Shown: piece after piece, positions 1-10,910 of the stretch
Layout: each line of letters opens with the position of its first letter
Numbering within the stretch: the first letter of the stretch is position 1
Assembly: GCF_000787575.1 (NCBI RefSeq)
Contig: NW_012236512.1
Coordinates: forward strand, 1 to 64,000
Length of the DNA stretch: 64,000 nucleotides
DNA from: Acytostelium subglobosum LB1
Lineage: Eukaryota; Evosea; Eumycetozoa; Acytosteliales; Acytosteliaceae
Reading direction: 5' to 3'
Made by a program: the position numbers and the translations under genes
The notes under the pieces: generated by a model
Databases searched by the model: none
What the model was told of the DNA's origin: nothing
Seen by the model: only the letters and a program-made list of their open reading frames with translations

Positions 1-1431
1 ACCACTGCTACGATCACGACCATGTACAGCGTGTTATCATCATTAACACACCTTCCTTGTATCATCATCTGACTCGCTCCATCATCAACGACATCGTCAG
101 TACCCTCTTCAACCTCAACTATCAAATTGGTGCATCTCCTTCTGGCGCGCTGGACAGCAGCACACAAACATACTTCTTTGCTTTACGTGCCAACGGTCCG
201 ACAACACGAATGAAAATCGTCTCATTGAATACACTTCTTATCTCCAAGATGTCTATTTATAATTTACATACTCAACTGCTCATTGGAGTTAGCATGTTCT
301 TGTTGTTGAGTATTTGTACAGTAAGTACTTATTCATGAGTTTAAGCTCTAGTTCACTCTGACACCTGCGACCAGCCACAACCGACCACAATCAATTTCTT
401 TGATCCACTCCAACCATGCAATACATTCTTCAAGATGGACCTGAACAGTGGCGACATCTTGGTTAAACAGACTTTTCCTTTCGACGATGTGCTTTCCATT
501 CTCGCCAAACAAGGTAATGACTACCTCATCTTTGGAGGCGGCTCAATAAGCAACTCCAGCTTCAACTACTATCAGACCTACCTCAATTGGTTCAATCTAA
601 ATGTAAGTGAGGCTAAATCTGTATCAAATGCCCAGAGACTGAACTCTCCACATAATCTAGACTGGTGCCCTATCTCTCCAATCTTTGGGCATTCGTACGA
701 CCATCTATTACAATCCAAATGGATTCATTACTGGGTATGATTCGGCCAATGATGTTGTGTATATGCCTGTATCCCCGTTTGGCACCTCCACTCTTTTCAT
801 CGAGGACTTTGGCAGGCAGGTATAGTAATTATATCTTCAGCCGAAATCAACATTCAAGTTCGAATTACCAAGCGTTTGTTCATTACAGACGCTACATCAA
901 CTTTGACAATCGCCAATTAGGTGGGGTCAACTCTGGTGCGTATGACCAGTCCACTCAGACCTACTACATCATCTTTGGCTCTTCTACTGAAGATCCTGGG
1001 ATCACCATTGCCAAGTACAACATTGTGAGCAAGTAATTGTAATGTAATGTTTCACTTTACATTCACTCCAGTTTGACTTTGCCTTTCCCTCTGAGAAGGA
1101 AGTCTATTTCTATGGAGGCAATCTCTTTGTTGGCGTTCATTCAATCGATCCATCAAACTACTTTGGTCCAATCTCCTTTGGCTTGGTCGACCTGTACACC
1201 AACACAGTCAGAGTGATCTTCCATGTTGACAATGTCTATACCTTCCAAGGAAACATGTGCACATTCACACTCGATCATGCCTCTGGATACCTTCTTGTGT
1301 TGACATCACCCAGCTACAGTAAGCTCCCATTGAACGAGTACTTTATCAACCTGAATATCTACGAAGTTATCTTACACAACCTAACAACTTGGGACACTAT
1401 TCTCAATCCATGGAAGTGCTTTGCCTCTTAG
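1..1431 (+). CDS. Unknown multi-exon protein, 3' part only (possible repeat/propeller fold)
   Basis: The gene is open to the left edge, so its start lies outside the window. Exons seen are 1-320, 375-602, 661-819, about 889-1029 and 1072-1431, with the stop TAG at 1429-1431 and an AATAAA-like signal just after it. The phases join cleanly except between the third and fourth exons (819-889), where I could not place a GT-AG junction that keeps the frame; an unseen small exon or a sequence error may lie there. The protein carries repeated units of the form G-x-x-x-S-G-A-x-D-x-S-T-Q-T-Y-(F/Y), once at about nt 130-175 and again at about nt 920-970, and a weaker version near nt 1260. Such spacing suggests beta-propeller-like blades, which is inference only. 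I do not recognise the family. Confidence 0.6.
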
Positions 1432-1499
1432 TTGAGGCTCTCAATACCTTTAATAAAATGGATAGTTGAACTTGTTGCCAAGTTTATCGCTCTCTCTTG

Positions 1500-1728
1500 T
1501 TAATCTTTGAAGGTACTCTCCACAATGTCAGTTGTTTGCCGCTGCTGATGATGATCTCATCAGAATTTGCGTGATCATTGGCTCATTTATGATACCAGCA
1601 AGAGTGGATACATACCGGCCAACGAAGGCTCCACAACGAGGACGCAGGAGGCGAATAACAAGAAGTGTCGGTTCAAGTCCAAAACTCCAGTTACAACTTC
1701 CACCAGTAGTTCAAAGAGCAGCGTTTGA
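1500..1728 (+). pseudogene. SH3-domain-like remnant
   Basis: Two pieces in different frames resemble the start and the end of an SH3 domain. Around 1519-1560 one frame reads QLFAAADDDLI, like the SH3 opening that leads into DDEL. From 1564 to the stop at 1726-1728 another frame reads WLIYDTSKSGYIPANEG followed by a Ser/Thr/Lys-rich tail; W..G-Y-I-P-x-N is the usual SH3 ending. About ten residues expected between the two halves are missing. No start codon or upstream exon is apparent after the preceding gene ends at 1431. Low-complexity sequence follows to about 1977, with a possible GTAAGT donor at 1913. This could be a decayed gene copy or an unresolved exon; the call rests on motif similarity alone. 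Confidence 0.3.
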
Positions 1729-2025
1729 TTGATTGATAGGGAGTGTGTGAGTGATCTGAAGCAGCACCAGTCAGCAACAAAAAGACAGGCATCATCGCCA
1801 TCATCGACAACAACAACAGCTGCTGCTACAAAGACCAAGAAGCAAAACAACCACATCTTCGCCATCCAACATGCCAACCAAACAACTTCGATGATTCAGA
1901 AGGACCCCAATGTAAGTATTTCCATGTGGAGATTCTCGCGCTCAATCGTCTTCACTCTTAAATGGCGATCCAACTAGTTTAGTCCTAGAACTCACCTATT
2001 GGTTTGGTGATAATATAAAATCTGT

Positions 2026-5000
2026 TTACGCTGTTATATTATTTGTATAGTATTGATACGAGTCATAACATGAGGTAGTCCAATGACCCTTACTGTCATT
2101 GACCATCTGATTGATGAACTCGCTGCATTGCTCCTCTGTTCTTAGGTCAAGACGGAACCGAGCTCTGAAGCTATCCAGCACTCCTTCCCTCTTGAGACAC
2201 TTCAAGTTTGTGTCTAGATTAAAGGTTGTTAGAATCTGAAGTTGTTATTAAATATATAAATGTTTGATTGGTTACATACGTGGTATCATGAGTTCGATCA
2301 TCATCATAAACTCTTGGTAATGATTCCTAACTTGAAGGAAGCCACTCAGTAGCAGTACTGTAAAGTACTTGAATCTGTCAGACTTCTCTCCACCCATAAG
2401 CTCCACAATCTCCTCTGTCAGTTTGAAGGGGGCCTTCTCGAAATTGATTGCACCAGGACTTGTCGACAAGAGGAATCCATAATCTATATGGATAATATGT
2501 CCTTTTCGGTCGATCAATATGTTTCCATTATGTCTATAAAGTCAACCATAAGATGGAGTGGTCAGGGAAATGTCGGGTACGAGCTGGACAACGAAAATAA
2601 CATACCTGTCCTTGATTTGAAGGAAGTAGCACACTAATGCATAGCCTGCGACGCTCTCGATAAAGTTGCTCTGTGCCAGGATAAACTCCTTTGATCGATT
2701 GTCACCGTAGGCATCAATGAAATAATTCAACAATGTTGTGTAGTTGGGACACTTCTTTTTGAGGGTGTCCAGTGAAGTTGAGTCTGGTATCGTCTCTATC
2801 AAGCCTGAGTCTTGTCCAGTTGCCACCACAAGGTATGGCTAAAAGGTAGGCATAATATTGAATATGTTGTTTCTAATCATCATCACCATTATCATAGTTT
2901 ATACATACTCTCAACCATAGGGGCAGATTGGTCTTTTTAAAAATGCGATAGAACTGAGTGATCAACTGCATAGCCAACTGCTCTTGCCTTAGATCATCAC
3001 CACTCTTGACGATAAATGATATCAATCTCCATCCAGAGATTGAACGATAGGGAGAGGTCCTCCATATCTTGTTCTCCTTTGTCTTCCAGTTCTCTCCAAA
3101 TATCGTATTCAACAATTTGCTGTTTGCCTGCAAATCGCTTGTGTCATGTTTGGCAATTACCTTGACCTCCAACTCGTCGTCTGTGTCGGGCGTGTTGATT
3201 ACTTTGCTAATGTCCTCGGTGGTATCTGTGAAAAAGTATGTACCATCCATGACCTTCACCTCGAGGTAGAGCATGAATGGAACACGATCACGAGAGTTGA
3301 GACAAATCGCCTCTTCGTGTACAATGCCAAGGACATGGAAAGATGGGTAGACTGGTAGGATAATCATAGACTTTGCAAAGAGTTGATCGTTAAGGTGCTT
3401 GAGCATGATGCGTAAGGTGGCATTCCTGATCTCACGTTGCTTGCCAGGGCCATTGACTCCAGGAACTGAAAGCAAGAATGTTCCAATCTTTGAAAGTATG
3501 TTGATAAAGTGTATCTCTGAGTAGAATGGATAATAGTTGAACAGTTTCTTTGCCAGAGTGGAGCCATCCAAAATGTCAAAGCAAAATGTATATGGGTTTG
3601 GTGATGATGATGCCAATTGTTTGGAGACGTTGCGTTGTNCCAAGACTGTCGCTCAAATGTTTGGAGCGTGATGTTTGAATCTCTTGTTGTTGTTGTTGTT
3701 GCTGCTGCTGCTGCTCAATATTTGAATTGTCTTGATTGGCATCTGATCCAAAAGGATCAGCATTCGATTGCATGGGAAGTGTTTGGGACGGGTCAGATAT
3801 TGATGTACCTTGCTTGGATGATGATGAAGTAATGATGTCTCCATAAGCAACACGGTCGGCATCAGTAATGGGGATAATGATAATTGTGTCACTCTCATTG
3901 ATAGGTTTCTTTGATTCGAAATACTCCTCATCAATGAACAAATAGGACTTGTCAGACACGGCCATATCCTCAGCCTGCTTCCTCCTACAAGGTGCTCTGT
4001 CAAGCTTGGACAGGTCAAAGTAACCAATCGACGCCATCTCACAACCTTTTGTTTTTAAAGGCATTAGTATTGGTCAAGGACTTTGTTATCTTTTGATTTC
4101 AAACATACGTTTCCAAACCTCCCTTGCATTATCAAAGGTGCCAGGATGTCTATCGCACGTTATTGAGTTCAGTAGAAAGAAAGTCTGCACAGCAATGATT
4201 AAAGACTGTCTACATTTCTCTAGAAGCATCACTATGATTGGCTCCTGCTTGTATACTACACATATATGACTGGTGTGCAGGAGGTGTGTCAGTAAGGTTC
4301 AAACTATGGTAAACATCAATTGAATAATGAAAAAACCACTATTTCTACCTACACTATTTGGGGCAGGAAAAGTTGGAAGTCAGTGTGCGGCAGTCTACCA
4401 ATGCGCTCACAAACATGTTCCTGTATAGTTGTCCTACTGATACTCTTGAGGAGCCACATCATTCCTATATCTATCGAGAATGATTCTTTGAGTGGATCCT
4501 GTTCCTCTTTTTCGCGTCTCTTCTTGGCTGAGAATATCTTTTTCTTTAGCTCGTTGACGACCATATCACCAGTATCGTGTATTGTATCAACAATATGACT
4601 GATGTGCTCATTGATTTGATGCAAATGAGGGTGATTGTGATGTTGTTGTTGTTGTTGTTGTTGTTGTTGCTCCTTGGTACTCGAGGTAACTGGGTAGGTG
4701 GAGGCCATCATTGTGTTGGCATGTCGTGTAGCTTTGTTTGAGTCCAATGAGGCCGTAGATGTTGTCGTTGTCGTTGTTGTTGTTGTTGTTGTTGTTGATA
4801 ACGGAGGACTTGACATTCGTTTCTTTTTCCTCTCCTTCTTTCCTTTCACCTTTGCTCTGCTACTACTACTGCTACTTGTGTGATTGCGATCGTCATTGTT
4901 ATCGTTGTTGTTGATGTTGTCCTCGTTGTTATTCGTGTTTATCACGATGTCACTATCTGGTTGATTGTTTGTAGTTGTTGTGATGATCTTTGATAATGTG

Positions 5001-5128
5001 GAGATGAACTCCTTTTGTTCGCTGATGTTAAAGTCATCATCAATGATCTGTTGTTGTTGTTGTAGTTGTTGTTGTTGTTGTTGATGTTGCCGTGTATGTT
5101 GGAGTGCCTCAGGATTGAACAACTCCAT
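2026..5128 (-). CDS. pikD: Phosphatidylinositol 4-kinase (type III beta-like)
   Basis: This lipid kinase makes PI4P from phosphatidylinositol, in the beta family chiefly at the Golgi. Six exons join in phase: 5128-4353, 4269-4109, 4045-2909, 2838-2606, 2533-2280 and 2213-2026, giving about 915 residues. The N-terminal 200 residues are Gln/Asn/Thr-rich. A helical accessory segment (VYKQEPIIVMLLEK) follows, then a Gln-rich spacer. The kinase domain shows S-G-D-D-L-R-Q-E, PLWLRPYLVVATGQDSGLIE, the catalytic loop D-R-H-N-G-N across an intron, and I-D-Y-G-F in place of DFG. APFKLTEEIVELMGG is typical of PI4K beta rather than PI3K. A single N at 3639 breaks the frame of exon 3; leaving it out restores exact phase, so it is probably an assembly artefact. 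The symbol follows the D. discoideum PI4K gene. Confidence 0.88.
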
Positions 5129-5442
5129 CTCTACACTACTTATTACTCGAGTTATCTCTCTTCCTTCACTGTGACTATCTATCTATCTATCTATCAGATA
5201 GACTGTTGTCAAGATGGAATGAAAAATGATTTGAAACTTCTTCTTCTTGTTTTTTGATTGAAAAACTTGTCAGTTTGGTTTCGCCCATCACCACCAGTAG
5301 TTATTGACGACCTCAAGATCGAAGCCAAACATCTACCAATTGATGTGAACGATCAACAACCTACAGTGTACTCTACCTTGACAATCGATTCACAATGATG
5401 TCCACAAGTTGCTGAGCACGTCATTTATTGTAGAGTCGCTCC
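5129..5442. other. Gap between pikD and the SpoU methyltransferase gene
   Basis: This 314-bp stretch holds the pikD upstream region and the 3' flank of the methyltransferase gene. The only visible feature is a short CTAT tetranucleotide run at about 5178-5196. No gene or structured element was seen. Confidence 0.5.
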
Positions 5443-7514
5443 TCACCATTGTGATGAGAAACTACGAGGAACCTTTTGGATCATCTCATCATAGTCTCTT
5501 AGGTCCTCTTCAAGGCCCTCCTCCAGCACTTCGTCGTCGTAGCTATCTCGGTTGGTATTCATGTCATCACGATATATCTGATCACTGGTTATCCCCAAGA
5601 GCTCAGGTGTTATCTCCTTCAAACTGTCTTTTGGTCTTGGTTGTTGCTTCTTTACTCCTGTGACACCAGCCTCTAGAGATGATTTAACGTGCTTGAGCTC
5701 CAATCTATGGCACTCAGCCAACACTATGGACAGTGCCTGAGAAACGTTGAGACATTCGATGTGTCCAGTGCTTGGTATCATCAAACACTTGTCAGACAAT
5801 TTGATGATGCCCTTAGAGATACCCTCTGACTCAGATCCAAACACAAGCACCAGTGGACTGTTAATGTTGCCAAGAGTCTTTGTAGCATCGTCACTGTAGA
5901 GAGGCGCCACATTGCTGATGTCCTTGTTGCCAGCGGTCGAAACCACCCTCCATCCCTCCTTCTTGAACTCCTTGATCATGTTGATCACCTCATTGCGCGC
6001 CTCCATATGGACCAGGTCAATGTGGTCCATTCCACCACGGCTCAGTTGGTAGACCCTCGATGAGAAAGGGTTGACTCGCCCACTCTCATTCTTGTCTGGG
6101 TCGTTGTAGGCAAACAGAGTCCTGATACCAAAGGATGTGCATGCTCGCACGATTGTTCCAATGTTATATGGATTGCCAACATTGTCCAAAAGTACAACGA
6201 CTGGACGGGTACCATCGTGGTTGACTCGTTGGGTGATGAGTTCTTTGGCTTGGTTGAGCAAGGGCGACTTGGACAATGGCACAATGGCTTTGAATCTGAT
6301 GCGCTCCATCTCCTTCTCAAATGCCTCCTCTGGGGTGAGTGTAGCTGCTTGGCGTACTACCATGCAGATACCTTCGTGGCTATTGGTCCTGGTGATTGCG
6401 TTCATCTGTCCATCGTTGTTGTTGAAAATTCGATATACCATGTTGTTTGATGCAAAGTGTTTGACCAGTGGGAACAGCAACGTCTTGTACCTCTCGTGCA
6501 CACTCCGTTCGATAAACAACCTGACCAAGTCCTCTTTGTTTCTGTTTTTGAATGCACTCAATACTGATGCCATTCCGATGATATTGACTAGTTGCTCTTG
6601 TGGTGGTAGTTGTTGTTGTTGTTGTTGTTGTGACTGGTCTGTGGGGTATCTATCATTCTGAGTTTGACCAAAAGAGACTTCCTCTCGATGGCGATAGTTG
6701 TCGCCTCCACGGCTAACTCCTTTCTTCTCAACGTATCTATTATCTCTTATATACTTGTCACCATCTGACGCCATTGACCTGATGTTAGATATTACTCATT
6801 GGTGGGACATGTTGACATCTACTTACCTCCTCCTCCCCGGCTATATGGTTTATCGCCCAAGCTTTGTGGTCGGTTTCTGTCATAGTTAGTGCCACTGTAT
6901 TTGCTGCTAACGTCCTTGTTCCTTTTGATATCAGTGTCATCATTGTAGCTGCCGCGGGCCGTCTTGTTGCCCCTACTATGAAATCCTGTGCTACTACTGA
7001 CTCTATCTCTGTTGTCATTGAGGCTTCGCTTATTGACGGTCCTACTGTCAAAGTTATTATCATTGTTTCTGTTGAACATTATGCTTCTTTTGTTGTTGTG
7101 GCTTTGGTTGTTGATGTTGGTTGTATCTGTGTATTTGCTATTACGACTACTACTCTTTTCATAGTGATCCATAGTGTTGTTGTTATTGTTGTTGGCAACA
7201 ACAACATTCTGTTGACGCTCGATCTTTCTTTCCTCCTCCTTCAGCCACACCTTTGTCTTCTTTGTATTCTTGTTTGCAGAATTGACGGCACTCGAAACCT
7301 TTTGTTGAAGTCTCATTCTCAACCTGGCTGAATCATCATAATAGTTGTCTTGGTCATTGATATGACTTGTCTTTGTAGTGTACGAATGCTGAATAGTAAC
7401 GATGGGAGAGTTGGTGACCCTCCAGTTGAATTTACTGGGCTGATTCAACAAACTGCATCTAACTAATACAGACAATGACCCTGGAGAACCGAACAGTCCA
7501 AGACACCTATTCAT
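5443..7514 (-). CDS. SpoU-family RNA 2'-O-methyltransferase, probably mitochondrial
   Basis: Two exons, 7514-6827 and 6764-5443, join in phase (canonical GTAAGT donor, TCAG acceptor) for about 669 residues. The C-terminal half has the three SpoU motifs: motif 1 N-P-Y-N-I-G-T-I-V-R-A, motif 2 VLVFGSESEGIS, and motif 3 CLMIPSTGHIECLNVSQAL with the N-V-S-x-A-L signature that forms the AdoMet trefoil knot. An upstream segment fits the substrate-binding domain of rRNA enzymes. The first ~45 residues are rich in Arg, Ser and Leu and lack acidic residues, as in a mitochondrial presequence. A long Asn/Asp/Arg-rich spacer (about residues 60-230) separates it from the catalytic part. MRM1/MRM3-type rRNA methylation is the best guess; a tRNA target cannot be excluded. 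Confidence 0.8.
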
Positions 7515-7778
7515 TGTTGTTATTGTTGTTGTTTGTTGTTACTACTACCTACGACTACTATGTATGAACTACTTCCTGACACTCAACTCGTCTTCATTCT
7601 TTGGGACAAAGAATAATTTAATTTAATTTAAAAATTAAAAAGTTTCAATTCCACACAACCAACCTCCACAAACAACAATACCTCTTGTCAATCAATGTTC
7701 AATTTACCTTTTTATATATATCATAACTTTTATATATATATTATTATTATTGATAACTTTATATACCATTACACAACC
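7515..7778. promoter_or_regulatory. Divergent promoter, methyltransferase / vps2
   Basis: This 264-bp AT-rich stretch separates two divergent start codons. It contains runs such as TTTAATTTAATTTAAAAATTAAAA near 7617-7640 (quoted in part) and TATATATA blocks near 7712-7740. It presumably drives both genes; no specific factor site was recognised. Confidence 0.5.
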
Positions 7779-8159
7779 ATGTTTCTATTTGGCAAGCAAA
7801 AGACACCAAAAGGTTGACATTGTGAAAGATCGTGGTTGAAGTTGCGCTTCACATTGATCTTAAAGTATCTAACTCTTTCCTCCTCCTCACACTTCCACAG
7901 AGGTTCTTAGAGAGAACCAGAGAGCATTGAATAAGTCAATGAGAGAACTGGATCGTGAAAGAGTCGGCCTGCAGAATCAAGAGAAGAAGATCATCATTGA
8001 CATCAAAAAGATGGCTAAACAAGGACAGATGAACTCTGCCAAGATCATGGCAAAGGACTTGGTGAGGACGAGATTCCACATTCAAAAGTTCTACGAGATG
8101 AAGACACAACTCCAGGCAGTTAGTCTTAGAATACAGGTATGGTATCGTTCTTGTAACAA

Positions 8160-8190
<31 letters not shown>

Positions 8191-8552
8191 ACTCACATCT
8201 TCATGATTTACTCACTATACTATACTAGACACTACAATCTACTCAGTCAATGGCAGAGGCAATGAAGGGAGTGACAAAGGCAATGATGGTAATGAACAGA
8301 CAGATGAACATACCTCAATTCACAAAGATTATGATGGAGTTTGAACAACAGTCAGATAAAATGGACATGAAGGAGGAAATGATGAACGACACTATGGACG
8401 ATGTCATGCAACAGGACGGTGAAGAGGAACAATCACAAGAGATCCTCAACCAGGTACTCGACGAGATTGGAATAGATTTGGCGTCACAACTGGTCGATGC
8501 TCCAACTTCTACTGCATCATCTGTAGCTTCAAAGCATCAGGTGAATGGATAA
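7779..8552 (+). CDS. vps2: ESCRT-III subunit Vps2/CHMP2A
   Basis: The protein polymerises on membranes with other ESCRT-III subunits for multivesicular-body sorting and membrane scission. Exons 7779-7812, 7901-8136 and 8229-8552 join in phase for 197 residues. It matches CHMP2A almost throughout: MFLFGKQKTP, RALNKSMRELDRER, KKMAKQGQMNSAKIMAKDLV, MAEAMKGVTKAMMVMNRQ and KEEMMNDTMDDVM. The second intron carries a pure CT microsatellite (8161-8187). The family's C-terminal MIT-interacting motif (acidic then L-x-x-R-L-x-x-L-R) is not present before the stop. An alternative last intron (donor after 8543, acceptor at 8591) would give a different short tail ending at 8630, which also lacks the motif. 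Confidence 0.92.
8161..8187. repeat. CT dinucleotide microsatellite in a vps2 intron
   Basis: A pure TC repeat of about 13 units fills much of the second vps2 intron. A similar run lies at 9515-9540 inside an intron of the neighbouring ADF-H gene. Confidence 0.9.
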
Positions 8553-8777
8553 GCCCTCTGTAAATTAAATATTGTTTTGTTTCCATAATAGTTAACTGAG
8601 GCAGACCCAACGTCATTGCACACTTCATGAGTTGGATTGTCCCTCCTATCTATCATGTCATTTACCTAGAGTTACATTTATGATTTTATTGTTGATGTGA
8701 TTGGAGAGCATGTATGTGTTGTTATGATTGTAGTACTAACAAGATGATTGTGTGACAAATCAACCTGGACACACACC

Positions 8778-10419
8778 TTAACGGACCTTGCTGAGAGTGC
8801 CAGCATTCGATGTGACACGGGTGAGAACAATCTCGGCATTGACCTCTGAGGGTGTGTTGGCCTGGATATCAACGTGATATGGCGAGAAGACGTCCTTGAC
8901 GATTCCAGAGTGAGTTCCGAGCTTGGCCCTGAACATTCTTGGGATATCCTCACCAACAAAGTTGACCCAAACAAACTGGGTGATCTCTGAGAGGTCAAAC
9001 TGGGTACGCACACGAATCAAACCGTAGGCTACAATGTTGGATTGGAGGTGCGAGGCAAGTTCGTCAGCGTCGCCATTTCCAGAGGCAATGACAGTAAGGG
9101 TGGTGTTGTTGGGCTTGTATCCAATGAGGGTCCAGTTGGTTGGGGTGGAGTCGCTACGGACATCCTTGATAGCAGCGCGAACGTCTTCCTCGGCAATGAC
9201 TGGTGCACCAGAAGAGGTTGGGACCGAAGATGGTGAGGTTCCCTTGTAGACACCACCTGTGCTACGTGTGGGAACAGCTGTTGCTCTTGGTGAGACGGCA
9301 TCTGCCAACACACGTGATTGAGTGCCCGAGTTCTTGGTGATAGTGTCGATGATAATCTCCTCACTGATCTCTGATCTGGTGGTCGCTTGAATATCAACGT
9401 GGTATGGGGAGAGCAACTCCTTAATGAATCCACTGTGAGTTCCAAGTCTAGCTCTCAACATTCTGTTGATCTATTATTTAATGAAATAGAGTTGACGACA
9501 TTAGTAAACTGGTCTATCTCTCTCTCTCTCTCTCTCTCTCGTTGCCCTTGCTCAAATTACTTACACCTTCACCAATCCAGGTAATCTTTGCAAACTTGAC
9601 AGTGTTGGAGTTGTCGATTTTCTCCACTGATCTAGTAAGACCGTAGGCGACCATATCATCGTTCAAATTGGCAATAAGTTCTGAAGGTCCACCCGAACCA
9701 CTACCAAGAAGTACAATGGAGCTTCCCTCGTATCCAAAGAGAATCCAGTTGATTCCACTGTCGTCCGACCTGAATGATCTGAGGGCAGCACGGGAGCTCG
9801 ATTCGTCGGCCAAGGCAATGGCGTCCTTGCTGACAGCTGGAGCAGCACCTGCAGTGCGCACAGATGTTGATGAGGAGGCGGCAGTGCGACGTGCTCCAGT
9901 CTCATCAAGTACTCTTGATCCTGATCCAGATGTCTCTTGAATCTTAGTATGGACGATGGCATCACTGTTTGTAGAGAATTGGAGTGATTAACGTTAATCA
10001 ACAACAAGCTATAGCAACCAGACATAAAACAAAGATACATACGATAACTCAGACTTGTGAGAGATTTGGAAGTCCACATGGTATGGAGTAAAGAGGGTCT
10101 TGATGGAAGATGTGGCGATGGAGACGAATGCCTTTTGGAGGAGTCCAACCTTGTCACCGATCCATTGGATAAAGGCATACTTGACGGTCTCTGAGTTGTC
10201 AATGACGTCGATCTTGCGCACCAAACCAAAGCCGACCAGATCGTCGCTCAGCTGATTGAGAAGTGCCTCAACACCGCCCGAACCACTTGCCAGCAACTTT
10301 ACCTTCTTTGACTTTGGAGTCTCAAAGGACAGCAGCACCCAATCAGTTGGTGTCTTGTCATTGCGGAGATCGCCAATGGCTGCTTTGATTTCACTCTCGT
10401 TTATGTATTCTACAGACAT
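8778..10419 (-). CDS. Protein with three tandem coactosin-like ADF-H domains
   Basis: Exons 10419-10043, 9964-9565 and 9470-8778 join exactly for 489 residues. Three ADF-homology units are visible. Domain 1 starts near residue 5 (IKAAIGDLRNDKTPTDWVLL) and ends at YHVDFQIS. Domain 2 starts at about residue 175 (SSRAALRSFRSDDSGINWIL) and ends at YHVDIQATTRSE. Domain 3 starts at about residue 345 (VRAAIKDVRSDSTPTNWTLI) and ends at YHVDIQANTPSE. Each holds the coactosin-type core G-x-G-x-x-(E/D)-L and a (V/I)-x-(Y/F)-G-L-(I/V/T)-R strand. Ser/Thr/Arg-rich linkers of about 40 residues separate them. ADF-H proteins bind actin, and coactosin binds F-actin without severing it. The tandem arrangement suggests filament cross-linking or multivalent binding, which is inference. 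Confidence 0.85.
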
Positions 10420-10910
10420 GTTAATAGATAGATTTGATCAGAAGAAGTATTACTAAATTGATATATATATAAATATAGTGTGTTTGATAATGATGTTGGG
10501 AGGATGATGGTTATAATAATAATGTGAGTTGAGTGGTGATTGATCAACCCAAATTTATTTATTTTTTAATTTAATTTTTCACTAGTGAAAATTGAACATC
10601 AATACTTTTTCATCCCACAAAATACACTGGTTCGTTAATTTTGAAATATAATTAAAAAAAATCAAAAAAAAAAACGACAGTTTTTTGGCACCCAACCATC
10701 CGATGACCAATTCAACAAAGATCATCTTTTGAAAATATTTGTAGGGAGCTCCAACTTCCTTTTCAACAGTGCTCCCAACCAAATACCAACAACAACGACT
10801 AACAACTAAAACAAACTATTGTCATCATAACTAAATTATCTATTCAATTTATATACTAGTAAAGACAAACAACAACAACAAGTATTACATAATATATATA
10901 ATATACAATC
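10420..10910. promoter_or_regulatory. Divergent promoter with a 16-bp perfect palindrome
   Basis: This 491-bp AT-rich gap lies between the divergent ADF-H and histidine-kinase genes. It contains a perfect palindrome, TTTTCACTAGTGAAAA, at 10576-10591, an A-rich run near 10650-10675, and CAACAACAA repeats shortly before the kinase start. A 66-codon minus-strand ORF here shows no coding features. Confidence 0.6.

Noticed and set aside
1660-1700. tRNA-like box GGTTCAAGTCC
   Set aside because: The flanking bases do not form a T stem, and no A box, anticodon arm or acceptor stem lies upstream. The stretch reads as the SH3-like tail.
10582-10782. 66-codon minus-strand ORF in the kinase promoter
   Set aside because: Overlaps the palindrome and an A-rich run, with no family similarity visible.
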